From Epiperipatus broadwayi (taxonomy: Eukaryota; Onychophora; Udeonychophora; Euonychophora; Peripatidae), in NCBI GenBank assembly GCA_028023455.1, contig JAQFVV010000315.1:848501-912500 (forward strand): a stretch of 64,000 nt of DNA, given 5' to 3'. The first letter of the stretch is position 1. Every line of letters begins with the position of its first letter. Shown one piece after another: positions 24,771 to 37,348 of the stretch. A model generated the notes under the pieces. The model did no database searches, was not told the DNA's origin, and saw only the letters and a list, made by a program, of their open reading frames with translations. The position numbers were made by a program, and so were the translations under genes.

Positions 24771-26737
24771 ATATATATATATATATATATATATTGAAAT
24801 GGAAACCTTCCATTCTCTTCCATTTCACCATCAACCTAATGACCTACTCGTCTGAACTAGTTTCGAACCTGTCTTAAATGTAAAAATGTTATATATAAGT
24901 CAAGTGGGAAAACTTTGCTATAATGGCTGCTTGAATGGCATCATCCATTTACATACGAAAATATGCTATAATTAGACAGGTTTGATAAAATTATAGCTTA
25001 GAAATGCTCATAAATTATTATAAAATGTTTTATTGATTTATCAGTCAATTCTTAATTATATTCGCGATTGATATTCGTATGTGGATGGATAATTTAAACC
25101 TTGGAATAATGGCAAAATGATTTATATTTATATATATATTTAAGTTTAAATAAAAAAGATATAATGTGAAACATTTTTCTTTAAAATATATTTAACGTTT
25201 TTCTGATTTAATGTTTTACATATATAATTGAAACTAAAGTATTTTCTTTAAATTTGCTTTTTTTAAAACAAATAATATTGGGAAGGAAAATATGTTAAAA
25301 GTTATTTATTTCAGTAAAATAAAAATCCATTTATAATTAAAAATGAGAATTTTGTGTAAACAAGTAAACCAATTAGTGACCACACCCGGGTAAATGTAAA
25401 ATCTGTTTACTGATTGATTTTCTTTCAACAAAAGACTTTATGATTAAATCAGAATACCGTTCCTTCTGCTAAGCTTTAACATCTTATAACACCTAAAAAA
25501 GAATTTAATTAATGAAACTGAATCAAATTATATAAGTTATATATTTTAATAATTTTTTAAGTAAATTAAATATAACACCTCGGAGACTTTATCTGTAGTA
25601 AAAATTATATTATATTATTCTGTTTAATTAAAAGTCAATTGGTCCTGAGGCAAACGAAATTCCAAATAGGTGTTAAGGTTTGGTGGAAATATATAAATAG
25701 GCCTTATTTTAAGCAGGAAGATAGACCCCATCTTGCTTTTGAAGAGATATTACTATCCAAGTTATAAATTGTTTAATTTTACCATGTTCAGCTAAAGTCA
25801 GGCAAAATTTTGCTGCCATTCCTGTGATGGAATGCCAAAGTTCAATACATCCAATGCCGAAGCAACAACCAACAAGCTTATACCAAATAAAAGATGCTGT
25901 AAGCTGCTAAAAGGGACTTGCCTTCATTTCAACACCATTTTAAAATCATCCAACTAAACAGAACATGCCACAAGCTGCCAAAGAGTCACCTTCATTCCAG
26001 CTCGAATATCTCCAGTTCAGGCTATAGGAGAACTGTCTTAATATTAGTAAAAGAGCAGAGCTCTGTGTAAATTTCAAAACAATCATTATTTCTTCAAAAT
26101 CAGGTTAGCAACCATATTTGTAAATTCTTTCTAAATTGTTTTCGAAATAATATTTAAATTCTATAAAATAAAATATTTTTGCTAATTTCTTTATTAATTC
26201 AATATTGTAAACTCCTTTCTAAATTGTTTTCAAAATAATATTTAAATTCTATAAAATGTAATACTTTTTCAAATTTTTCTTTATTAATTCAATATTTTGC
26301 TATATAACTTAATCATTGCAGTATATTTGCTTTCCTTTTTTTATTTTAATAATTATTAGTTATACCTACATATCAAAACGGCATGCATTTAATTACCAGA
26401 TATGTTTTTTTTTTAAAGATATAATTTAATATCTTCAAATTATTAGTTATTATAGTGTCATTTCGTGTGCTGTTTCGAAAACCTAATTTCTAAATAGTGG
26501 CAACATGTTTGTGCTCATTGATATTTGATCATTTATTAATTAATTAATATAAATATAAAATGTGGCTTTTCAACCTTTAATTATTATGTTACTAAAGATT
26601 AAACTAGCCTGGAGTGTAATCATAAGTATATTTTTTAGTAAAGTATTCGTAAGTCTCTTATTAAATATTCTTTTCCCCCTTTTAAAAGTTTAGGAGTTAT
26701 AGATAACTAGAGAGATTGACCAGGATAAAGTAAAGTT

Positions 26738-26832
<95 letters not shown>

Positions 26833-27860
26833 ATATATATATATTCCCATCAGTAGCATATCATATTTCTCATGCTGCAGAAGAGTTGGCTCTTTTGATC
26901 TGATAAATTAGTGTTTCTTTAATGTATAATATACTTCAGCTTAGCAAATGGAAAATTTATTAATATTTTCTCATTGTGCTGTTTTGATATATATAAGATG
27001 GAGCCACGGTAAGTCCAGCCCATCTTCTTCTCTTTTGGGTAGTGCAGTAGTGAAATCTGAGCTACAGGCCAGATTAGCACGTAAGTCCCCCTACTTCTTA
27101 TGAAGCCAATAAAGGTTCCCTTTTAGCAGCATGATGACCGGTTATTGGGTAAACTGGTGTTTGTCATGAAAACCCTAAAGCTATTCTTCCATCTGCAGAG
27201 CAACTTTATTATTATATTTTACTTGTGCCTAGCATATTAGTAAAATCTCTATAGCCAATTCTGCCTCCCTAATATGCAATCTTCAGCATTGAACCAAAGC
27301 ATTCTTGAAAACCCATTCGATCTAAAGCTATCTGGGATGCTTTATAAGCCCATATTTAATATATAAATTTATTATAATCAGATGTATTATTAAGCTTCAC
27401 TCCAAACTTGGTTTGATTTCATGTATAATAGCCACTCGAACTGATTATAAAAGGGCATAACTAATAAGTGAATGTAGTGATTAGTTGTATAGCATGATAT
27501 TTAGTTCCATTAAATAATATCAACAAACCTATTTGCCAACATATCAATTATTGTTTAAGTGGCCTAGAGTAATGTCACTTAATAAATAAAATGTTTGTGT
27601 GCTAAATAATGTTATATCAAGATACATATGAAATTTGTCAATAGATATATTTTATAATTCATTATCTATTAGTTTCTGTCTCATTATTAGATCAATCCAA
27701 TTCACTAATTGCCCATAGCTTTTCATAAGTAAAGCCTTATTAAATTAATATATTAGATTTTATCTTTGGAATGTCCCTAGTATTAAGTTGTTTCTATATA
27801 TGTTTAAGTCCATGAGTCTTATTGTTTTCTCCGATTTGCTAGTGGGCCGGATTAAGAATT
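24771..27860. other. AT-rich stretch with local repeats, no recognised gene
   Basis: A TA run occupies 24772-24794. A duplicated unit of about 88 bases containing CTTTCTAAATTGTTTTC and TTATTAATTCAATATT lies at 26119-26290. A somewhat GC-richer segment at 26990-27200 has mixed composition, but I could not assign a coding frame or element to it. Confidence 0.5.
26740..26849. repeat. TA microsatellite palindrome
   Basis: Two TA runs are split by GGGA at 26775-26778, and the complementary TCCC lies at 26844-26847, so ATATGGGAATAT pairs with ATATTCCCAT around a long TA run. Confidence 0.85.
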
Positions 27861-27869
27861 AGTTCTCAT

Positions 27870-28030
27870 GTGCCATCATTGTTATGTTGTCCATTAGGTG
27901 TTTGATCTGAGGCTTGGAGAATGGGTTCGAATCCAAGCTGGTCCCTGACCAAAATCTCAGGCTCGACTGGGTTTGAAATACATTTTGCGAGTTCCAGCTC
28001 ATGTTACATGGATAAGCATATTTTGACTGG
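27870..28030 (+). repeat. tRNA-derived SINE-like fragment
   Basis: It contains an excellent Pol III B-box, GGGTTCGAATCC (about 27924-27935), preceded at tRNA-like distance by a purine/pyrimidine pattern that could be a worn A-box. It is followed by a body with CAGGCTCGACTGGGTTTG and GCGAGTTCCAGCTC, unlike the AT-rich surroundings. A (TA) run follows at about 28035-28046. It does not fold into a clean cloverleaf by eye, so a SINE is more likely than a tRNA gene. Confidence 0.5.
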
Positions 28031-28499
28031 CACAATATATATATATAGTATCAAATGTCTGTTGTAAACTATTAAATAATGACTTCAAATCAAGACCTTT
28101 CTTTCTTCCAGATCTTTTGCATACCACCCAATAAATGACTATTTTTACAAATCAATATATAAATTAATAACGTGAATGGCAAATAAATAAACTTTATTAT
28201 CACTAACATTTATTTTTATTATTATTACATCTAAAAATATTTATATTAAATAAAATATTTTTAATAAATATATTATTATAGGATAAGTCAATATAAACAG
28301 AAGCACATTGATTTCTCTGAATATAAGTATTAATTTAATATTATTATGCTTTCTATTTCTATAACAAAAAATAATGAATCTGATAGTTATCAATATGTCT
28401 CCAACAATATAAATGCTTTACGAAATTATTGCTACACAAATTAGAGATTAAATACTTCTAGTAATGTTGCTTTGTTTCAAAAAGTCAATGTTATTTTGT

Positions 28500-29070
28500 T
28501 AATTAGAGTGATGGTTTTACTAATAATGTTATTACAGCTATTTTATTTAATAATAATCATGCTTCTGTTAATAATTTTAATAATCTGAAGGATAAAAGAA
28601 AATATACTTTTATTTCTTTGCCTTTTAAATTTTCTTCTTATAGAATTGTAAGTAAGAATATTGACTCATTTGGAAATAAAAAAAATACTTGAATGAGAGG
28701 TATTGTTTTGAATAATTTATTATAAAATAATACAAATGATATTTTTGATAGGAAGGCTATTTCTAGTGCATTATATATTATCCCATGTTTTTGCAAGAAG
28801 CTGTATATAGGTTAGAGTAGTTAGAGTTTAAATGAATTAATAAAAGTACATAAAGCTAGAGTTAGAAATAATATCTTAATTATGCTTTACGTATTCATGG
28901 ACGATATACAAGCCACACTATTAGTTTTGATGAGGCTAAGAGTGTCTCCTTTGAAACAAGTGAAACAACAAAATTTTTATTATTAAAAAATTAGCATTCT
29001 GAAGTAATTGATTTATTTAAAAGTTGTTTTAGAATTAAGGAGGTGTGGGATATAATTAGAAATTGAGGAA
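28500..29070 (+). pseudogene. Penelope-like element: end of RT and GIY-YIG endonuclease
   Basis: Translation across stops gives a K-D-K-R-K-Y-T-F-I-S-L-P-F stretch near 28590-28630 typical of the region after the PLE reverse transcriptase. Then comes I-I-P-C-x-C-K-K-L-Y-I-G (28774-28815), the GIY-YIG core, then L-N-E-L-I-K-V-H-K-A, and after a frame change S-H-T-I-S-F-D-E-A and a terminal R-I-K-E-V-W-D segment ending near 29066. Internal stops show inactivation. Confidence 0.7.
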
Positions 29071-29233
29071 GATAATTAATGTAATATTTGTGGATATATT
29101 TCTACTTTATGAGAAGTATGTTTTAGAAGTGAAACTATTAGTTTTAATATAGACCTCATTTTCTTTGATTAGTCATTTAATTTTGAATTTGGGGTAATTT
29201 AATTATTTTATTGAATATTTTAGATTTAGGTTT

Positions 29234-29234
<1 letters not shown>

Positions 29235-29279
<45 letters not shown>

Positions 29280-29281
29280 GA

Positions 29282-29333
<52 letters not shown>

Positions 29334-29334
29334 T
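29235..29334. repeat. Compound CA/TA/ATT microsatellite
   Basis: CA units (29235-29254), TA units (to 29279) and ATT units (29282-29334) lie directly between two converging PLE remnants. The ATT part reads AAT on the minus strand and abuts the 3' end of the minus-strand PLE. Confidence 0.9.
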
Positions 29335-29770
29335 GCGGGATATTCCATGTAGTGAAAAAGCTAAATGCTGACGTTTTCATTACAATATCAAGTACCTTCA
29401 TCAGAGCATCCTCTTTCTCAAATCATAAGAATGCATGTGAAATTTAAAATCGTTTTTGTCATTTTCTTTCTCCTCATATTTAAATGCTATTGGTTGAGAA
29501 GTTTTAAAATTTATTTTCTCTTCCAATAGCTTCTTCCAAATGTTGTTAATCTTCTTTAATTCACACCTTTCATTTATGCTTTTGGGCCTTTTAAAAATCT
29601 TTATAGCTTCTCTTAGCAATCTATGGTTATATTGTTCAATTTTTGCTAAAATATTTGTATTTTTTTCAAAATTGATATCATGATTTGTTAATTTTATATG
29701 AGAATAAATAGCTGATAAATTGGATTTTTCTCTGACTGCCAGAATGTGTTCTTCCTTTCAAAATAACAGT
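29335..29770 (-). pseudogene. Penelope-like element: GIY-YIG C-terminus and 3' end
   Basis: On the minus strand, H-I-K-L-T-N-H-D-I-N-F-E is followed by I-L-A-K-I-E-Q-Y-N-H-R-L-L-R-E-A-I-K-I and a K-R-P-K-S-I-N-E segment, the usual end of the PLE GIY-YIG domain. The 72-codon open frame at 29619-29401 is part of it. After the coding region the minus strand has TCTGATGAAGGTACTTGATATTG and GAAAACGTCAGC, the 3' signature block, then an AAT repeat tail. Confidence 0.7.
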
Positions 29771-31162
29771 CATAAAATATACATAAATTGATAGCTTATG
29801 TTATTAATAATTTCTAAAAATGAATTCAATTATAATGTAAATTAAAAAAAAATATTTTGAATTGCCAATAAATAAAATAAAAATCATATTATATAGCTTT
29901 GAAAACTTCTTAAAAAATTAATAAACTCTAATTTCATATATTTGAGAGATTTTTGTTAAAAAAGAAATTGTTAGCGTTTTCAAATAGATGTTAAAAAATA
30001 AATTAACTTTCAATAATTCAATTGTTATTAAATTTATATGAAATTAATTAGACTTAATATAAAATGTAGTAGGCTTGAATGAATGTAGATAATTCTCAAA
30101 TCTATTTAATTCTGCTAATGTTTACATGTTTTTTTCAATAATAACTAAATAATTAGTTTTATTTGAAATTAAATTGTTTAAAATATGCAATATTTTATCT
30201 CTATTTATAATTTAACTAACTACTCAATGATTTCAATTTTTATAGTATAATCTTTTCTCCTAATAAAATTGTAATCACAGACAAACAAAATCACAAAAAG
30301 TAAAATACAACCACTCTTTCAATTTTTCATCATTTGTCAAATATTGAAGTAAACCACATTTAACATTTAAAGGTAACTAATTTGAACTCACTATAAAAAG
30401 AATAATTTTTAATCTGACTTAGAAAGGAACTAAAAATTTTAATTTCACTTAGAAAACGATTTTTGTTCTTGACTTAATATTGTGAGAATGCAGACTTGGA
30501 TATTTTCATCAATTTAAAAAGAAAAAAAAAAAAAAAGAAGAATGTCAACAGTATTAATTAGGATAATTCATGTTCAAAAAATTATTTCCGACAAATACTA
30601 ATTACCTGCATTGCAATTAAAATATACGAATATGAATACAAATGAAGAAAATGATGCATAAAAACTTTTAACTCTAAATGCGTTAATAATGTGAAATGCT
30701 GTTATCAAATAAGGCAAATTTGAATTTTTATAATACATTTGCTGAAGTAAATGAAATATTATTAACACGTCTTTTACATTATCATATCAGGATGAATTAA
30801 TGTTTTATGAACTTAAAATGAATGGTCTCCATTGAGTGATTTTTTTTTACTAGACTTTTATCAAACAAATATATATCAAAGGTTATAACAGACTTTCATA
30901 AATTAAAATGGCCAAATATTTATGAAAGGAGATCCAGATCTATCATAATATTTTTGGGTGTGTTTTAATGTGCATGCAAATTTTACCAGGAAGGTCATTA
31001 GTATTATTGTTATTTTAAAAGAAATGATAAACTGTGAATGAGTGTTTTTAAATGACTTGCCATCCAGAGGACATTAGTTCCTGTGACAAGTAGTTCAAGG
31101 CTGAACATTTCATTTAAAAAAATTATGTGTGTTTTTTTTAAGTATTATAATTATTTTTTAGC
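29771..31162. other. AT-rich stretch, nothing recognised
   Basis: I see no ORF, repeat family or RNA gene that can be supported here. Confidence 0.5.
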
Positions 31163-31384
<222 letters not shown>

Positions 31385-33584
31385 GCAAAATTATTTATGA
31401 GTTATAAAGTAAAAGTTACAGACTATATTATCTTTTGCTTAAGGTAAATTAATATTTAGCATACATGTGAAAATACATATTCTTCGTTATATTTGCTAGT
31501 ATTTTATTATTATGCATTTATAATTGTTTATTGGTAAACATTGAAAATTTAGTATTTATCAGAAGATCACAAATATTTAACTGATATAATATTTTTTTTA
31601 TATTATAAGATTATGAGTAATATAATATGTTTTATCTTTATTATATTGAGTGAGATGCATTTTCTAATCATGCCCAATATTTTGAAGTTTTATGCTACCA
31701 TTAGTTATAAGTGTGTGTTTCTTACTATTAGCCACATTGTTTTTATTATGTTAATTTAAAATATTTTAGAATCACTTTGACTCATGTTTATTTATTGGTT
31801 TTATACATTCTCTTGTATAAGTATTTTTAGAGATAAAATATTTCACTTGTTTAAGTAGTATTTTATATTGCCATTGTTTTGTCTAGGATAAAAGTTATAA
31901 TATTTTGATGTTTGTGATGTAACTCCCTCTCATATTATTGTTTCTAATTAGATAGTATATGGAGGATTGACAATAGCTCTCCTGAATTTGAGATATTTTT
32001 TATGAGTGGATTTTATTTCCAATTTCATATTATTGTTTTTCATGCTTAGTTAGCATAATTGGATTCTTAGGTAGGATTTTCTACAATTCCTATTTCAATT
32101 TTAATGTGTTAGGACCATGTACAACATATATTTGCCTCAAAAAAGGTGTTCTGAAATATACCATTGTTTATTTATTGTTGTAGAAGTTATGACTCAGAGA
32201 AGCCTTTCCCTCATGAAGATATCATGTTTATGTTACAATAATTTAAGTAAAGTTAAAGTATATTTAAATAGTAATTGCAATAGATAAGTTTATATTTGAA
32301 GTAAAGCCACTTCTCGTATCTAGAGTGTATAGTAGAGTAGTTAATGTATTCAAACATATTTTGTACATTTTATTTTAGGGGATTACTGTAGCATAATAAA
32401 AGATACACATATACATCATCATCATCATGATCACCATCCAGAAGTCATCGATGGATTGGTAAGACAATTTAGTATTTATGTGATTTATTTTATAGACAAG
32501 GCCAAATCACATTGTTGTATACATGTAACTTCTGAAAGGTTTTACTATTTGACTATTATCAAGGTAATAAGGATGACAGAATTTCTTAGCTATACCTTTT
32601 GTTATGGATAAAATTACAATTGTAATATTTTTATTATTTCTTAGCTAGATATTATTAAAAAGATTGAATACTTAGTTATACTAGCATAATGCCATATAGT
32701 TTAAGTGATTATTAAATAGATAGACCTGGCAATAATAAATAGTTGGACATGGGTAATTATATTCCAGATATTTTCATTTATTTAAAACCTTTATAAAATA
32801 GTTATATTATTATTTTAAAATAATATCAAAGTTATGTATGAAAATAAGGAATGTTTTAGAACTACATATGTTTTTAAATAGAATGTTTTAAAGAGAGATA
32901 AATAATGTTTAACCAAAATTGACAAATTGTAATTTACATAACTATCCAAAATGTGAAAATAAATAAGAAATGGTTTTAATTGTATAATCCTATGTAACAA
33001 CACTTATATGACTTTAACATGGAATTTGTTGTTTACAATTTTTGTTTTTGTATAGAAGAGAATTGTTTATTTGTAATAACATTATAATTTTGTTTATACA
33101 TTTTAGTCTCTATAAAGTCTTGGGTCATAATTATATTACTCATATGATAAAGTAAATAATGTCAATCTTGGTATACAAATTATGTATAAATGTTCAAATC
33201 GGTAATTATCATGCATAAATGGAATGAAGATGAGTATTCCCAATTGAGTATAAAATTGGATATACAATTAATGTAAAACACAGATCCAAACTTGAAGACT
33301 GAACATTTTATAGGATTGATGATTACCAATGTTAGACTTGTATTTGAAATAAAGCTATTTTCTTTGTAATTCAAATTGACTTTCATTCAAAGACTGAATA
33401 TTATGTTATTAAATTATATTATTTTGTAGTTAATTTAAATAAATATGTTGTTTGTGAATATCAGAATGGCATAAAAGATACATTTGCTTTCCATTCTGAA
33501 TATTGGAATGTTATCCTAGGTGAAGCTTTTTTTCTACAAAATTATATTGTTTCATATATTTGTTATTTTAGTTAAATGTTTCTT
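31385..33584. other. AT-rich stretch with one exon-like segment
   Basis: No mobile element is recognised. The exon candidate at 32379-32458 is listed separately. Confidence 0.45.
32379..32458 (+). CDS. Candidate internal host exon (histidine-rich)
   Basis: A T-rich tract ending TTTATTTTAG precedes the segment and GTAAGA follows it, giving good acceptor and donor sites. After two leading bases one frame is open for 26 codons and reads D-Y-C-S-I-I-K-D, then a run of five histidines, then D-H-H-P-E-V-I-D-G-L. The other frames contain early stops. It is unusually G+C-rich for this neighbourhood. I do not recognise the protein. An isolated short exon in a long intron is possible, and chance is a real alternative because the segment is only 80 bases long. 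Confidence 0.3.
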
Positions 33585-33786
<202 letters not shown>

Positions 33787-33898
33787 GTTTTAAAGATAAC
33801 TTTATTCAAAAACAAGTGGTTACATTGGTTGTTGATTATACATAGTGTTATATATTGGTTTACACAGTTATTAAATTACAGTCTGTATATTTGAATGT

Positions 33899-34516
33899 TT
33901 ATAGAATCTCATTTATTGTAATTCCATTTTTCCTATATCCACCAACCATCATTTCTCTTACTTTTTCAAGTCCTGAACAATTATGTATGAAATGGTCCCA
34001 TGTTTCTTCATCCCTGTGACACAACATACACAAGGGATCTATATTTATATAGAATCTTCTGTATCTAATAAAATGACTTGTAGGTAGTGCTTTCAAATTG
34101 ACTTTAATTATGAAATTGTAAAATTTTGGTTCCAGGTACCATTTCCTAAATTTTTTAAGTAATTGGCTGTTATCAATTCCCAATACAGATATTTGGTTAT
34201 TCTCATATTGTTTTTGTATTAGGAAATCATGTATTTGCCAATATGTATATTTTATTGGACTTTTCAGTGTTACTTTGTTTTTGATGCTCTCAATGCTTTC
34301 AATCAACATAAAGATATAATTGTTTGTAGGTGGTGGAAAATCTGTGGGTATGTTCTCCAATATTGGTTCAATATCTGGAAATCTTTTGACTATGGCTATT
34401 AGCAGATTTATTGTTTTTTGTGTCTGAAACACTGATATTGAATGAAGTCTCAGACCATTCCATTTTGTTGGTTGGTTAAGTTGCTTTATCAAAAGGTAAC
34501 TACTTTCCTGTTCCAT
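33899..34516 (-). pseudogene. LINE ORF2 C-terminal region
   Basis: This is a 205-codon open stretch. Near its end is C-M-L-C followed by eight residues, H, four residues and C, a Cys/His motif like that found after the RT in many LINE ORF2 proteins. Upstream the frame connects with the RT domain through intervening stops. Confidence 0.75.
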
Positions 34517-36183
34517 AGCAGTTTGCTACAAAATGAATTAATTGAGGCTATAAATGGTTTTGTGAAACTGATTATTGGCAGATAGTAGCTTCTTTTTGAC
34601 ATTATGAGTTGATTGAATAATGATATTTTTGCGTATATTGATAGATATGATCTGGATAATGATTATGTGATTCTTTCTGCATCCATTTTGAATTTGTTTT
34701 GTATTGTTATTCTAATTTGATTCATTCCCAGATAAAATGAAAAACCTAGAAAACTGCTGGGCTTTCCTTGATAAATTTGTTTGTTTACTTTTCCTGTAAA
34801 AATTGTCCAAGCAGCTGACTTATTGATATTGATTTTAAGTTAGAATTTTTTTGTATATTTTTCTATGATGTTTTGTAGTGCTTGTAATTGCTTTTTTGAT
34901 GTTAATAATGTTGTAATATCATCCATATAAGCTATACAAGGAATGTATCTTTTTGTATTTGGTATTAACACTCCCTGTATTTTTTTTCAATTTCTTCCAA
35001 TATTGGGTTTATGTAGAAGGTAAACAGTAGTGTACTCAGTGGTGACCCTTGTGGTATTGATTGAGTGGGATAGAATGATGATGACATTTTTCCATTAAGT
35101 GTGATATGTACTTCTTTGTTTAAAAGTAGGTTGGCCATTGCATATAATATTGATCATGGTATTTGTGTTTCCTTTAGTTAGTTTAGTAAGATTTTTATTG
35201 GTACAGAGTTGAAAGCACTTTCAAAATCTAGTTGTACTGCAATTGGAGCATATTTTTCTTTTTAATTACTGAGTTAATTATAGTTTTAAAGATTAGTGCT
35301 GCCTGACCTGTGGATGAGGCTTTCTTTGCATACTGATGTTGTGATATTTTGGTCAGTATAAATGGTTCAATTTTCACCTTTATTACTTTTTCTAGCAGTT
35401 TAATTCCTAAAGGCTCCATTGAGATGGGTCTTAAGTTGGTGATCTTTGTAATAGGTTCTTGTTTTTTCATAAATGATAGCATTGATATGTTGTATAATCC
35501 CTGTATGCTATAAATTTTTTGTGATATTTGATTTGCCAAATGACACAGGTATGTATTTGTAATTTGGCTAAGATGTGCATGTACAAACTGTGGAATGCCT
35601 GGAGGTCCTGGATGACATGTGGGTTGGGTTGATTCTAACACTACCTTAAAATCCTCGATTTTAAATGGCATCTCATCTTCAGTTGTTCCAAAATAATCTT
35701 CTTTGTGTGTGAATTGTGCATGCTTAGTTAGCTTTGTTTTGAAATAGTTATATATAGGTGCAATCATGTTAAATCCTGTTGTAATCTTATTTTCTGATTC
35801 CAGCACCATGTGAACTTTATTTATGGATGGGTACCCCAAAGCCCACCTAATATATCCACATGTCCATGTGTGCGGCTGTGATAGGAAATTTTTTTCTTTT
35901 TTATGCTTAGATATTGTTTTAATTTATTGCAAGTCTGTTTATAGAGCTGGGTGAGTTTAATTATGTTTGCTTGATTATCTTGAACTGGTTTAGACAGACT
36001 GATTCTTTTGTATATTTCATCTGCTAATGTCATTAGCCTGGAGGGAGGAATTGATTTTTGTGTGATATGGTTTATATTAAATGAAAGCATGTTAGTGTAA
36101 GCTATGTATCTGGCTATTGGGTCTAATTCAAGCTGATTTATTTTATTTATCATTATATAAATTTCTGAAAAAAGTGACTCCAT
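34517..36183 (-). pseudogene. LINE ORF2 reverse transcriptase domain
   Basis: Fingers-type sequence N-L-R-P-I-S-M-E-P-L-G lies at about 35410-35445. Motif A is D-F-E-S-A-F-N (about 35208-35230), motif B is P-Q-G-S-P-L-S (about 35035-35060) and motif C is Y-M-D-D (34918-34929), so all catalytic aspartates remain. The reading frame nevertheless changes near 35230 and 35830, and stops lie between 34517 and 35230, so no complete protein can be made. The 36183-35821 part is the linker between endonuclease and RT. Confidence 0.8.
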
Positions 36184-36187
36184 AGTA

Positions 36188-36956
36188 TTATCTGGTAGTA
36201 GGATCCTGATCGTTTTTTTTTTGCAAATTAATTATTGTGCTGCGGTGTGTGTTTATGTTTAGCGTTATTATCTGTGCTGCATTGTCTGAAAAAGAGGTTG
36301 GGGAAAATGATATTTCTATTGAATGATGCTGCATTGGGGAATAAAACATTAGATCTATTACAGTTTTGTGTCTATTGTTATAAAAAGATCTAGAGTTAGG
36401 TGGTAGAAAATCTTCTCCACTCATGAGTGGAAATGTTAATTGGTGTATCTATTTCGTAATAAATTTCTTATAACTTATGTTGAATTCTCCCATAAGAATA
36501 GTTGGGTAGGGATTGTTTGAGAGGATTGAATTAATTGTTGTTATTATTCTGTTAATTACAGTTGGCCCTGGTGGTATATATACAAAAATAATATTTATTG
36601 AGAAGTTTTTATTATTGAATATGGTTATTAATAGATTCACGTCTATATATATTATTTTAAATGTTGTAAAGGGACTTTTTTGACTAATAAATATTCCTGT
36701 TCCACCTGAGGGTGTTAGTGTGTCTCTGGAGCATGCGCAGAAACCCATTTTACACATAAGTTGTGCTGGATTTATCTGCGATCCATTGTACATTTTCCTT
36801 TCTATGAGTCCTAATATGGTAGGTTGGAGTTGCTGTATTCAGTGATTGATTTATTGTATTTTTTTTCTTCAAGTTTAATCCCCGAACATTTATTGCACCT
36901 ATCTTAATTTTCATTGAGTTTATCTTATATTGTGAGGGAGATTTAAATTGGAACAT
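36188..36956 (-). pseudogene. LINE ORF2 apurinic-type endonuclease domain, catalytically degraded
   Basis: It begins with I-G-A-I-N-V-R-G-L-N near 36915, the usual N-terminal endonuclease strand. The Y-I-P-P-G motif, the L-M-G-E-F-N motif (aspartate of G-D-F-N replaced by glutamate) and the terminal F-S-D-N motif (S-D-H histidine replaced by asparagine) follow in separate frames (36956-36750, 36793-36449, 36424-36188). The Q-E-T glutamate region is lost in a frameshift. The domain is thus dead by both frame and active-site changes. Confidence 0.8.
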
Positions 36957-37203
36957 GGTTTATTCTGCCGTTTTTGTTTGCATGTTTTTTTTCCTGTGGT
37001 GATTCTGTTTGTGTTTGGATACGTGTGCGATAGTGTGGTGTTTTTTTTAAGTTTTTTTCTTCTGGTGTGGTTAGTTCTATTTCCATCTCTTCTGCTGTGG
37101 TTTCTTCTGTTAAATTAATCTGATTATCTTCTTCCTCGTTCATTTTAATTTTCTTACTTTCTCTTGTTTTTTTTTGTTTTATGTGTTTTCTTCCTGCTTT
37201 CAA
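36943..37203 (-). pseudogene. LINE ORF1 C-terminal charged tail
   Basis: An 86-codon lysine/glutamate-rich segment continues ORF1 in another frame after its CCHC-containing part. It overlaps the start of the endonuclease ORF by 14 bases. Confidence 0.5.
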
Positions 37204-37348
37204 TTGATGTGCTTTCTAGCATTGGATAGTACTGTGTTATTTTATCCATGATTTCTGTGGTCATTTTATTTATTATTATGCTTTCTGATTGCTCATCATT
37301 TTCATTCGTTTTTCCTTTAAAATCTTTTGGTAGGTTCTCATTTTTTTT

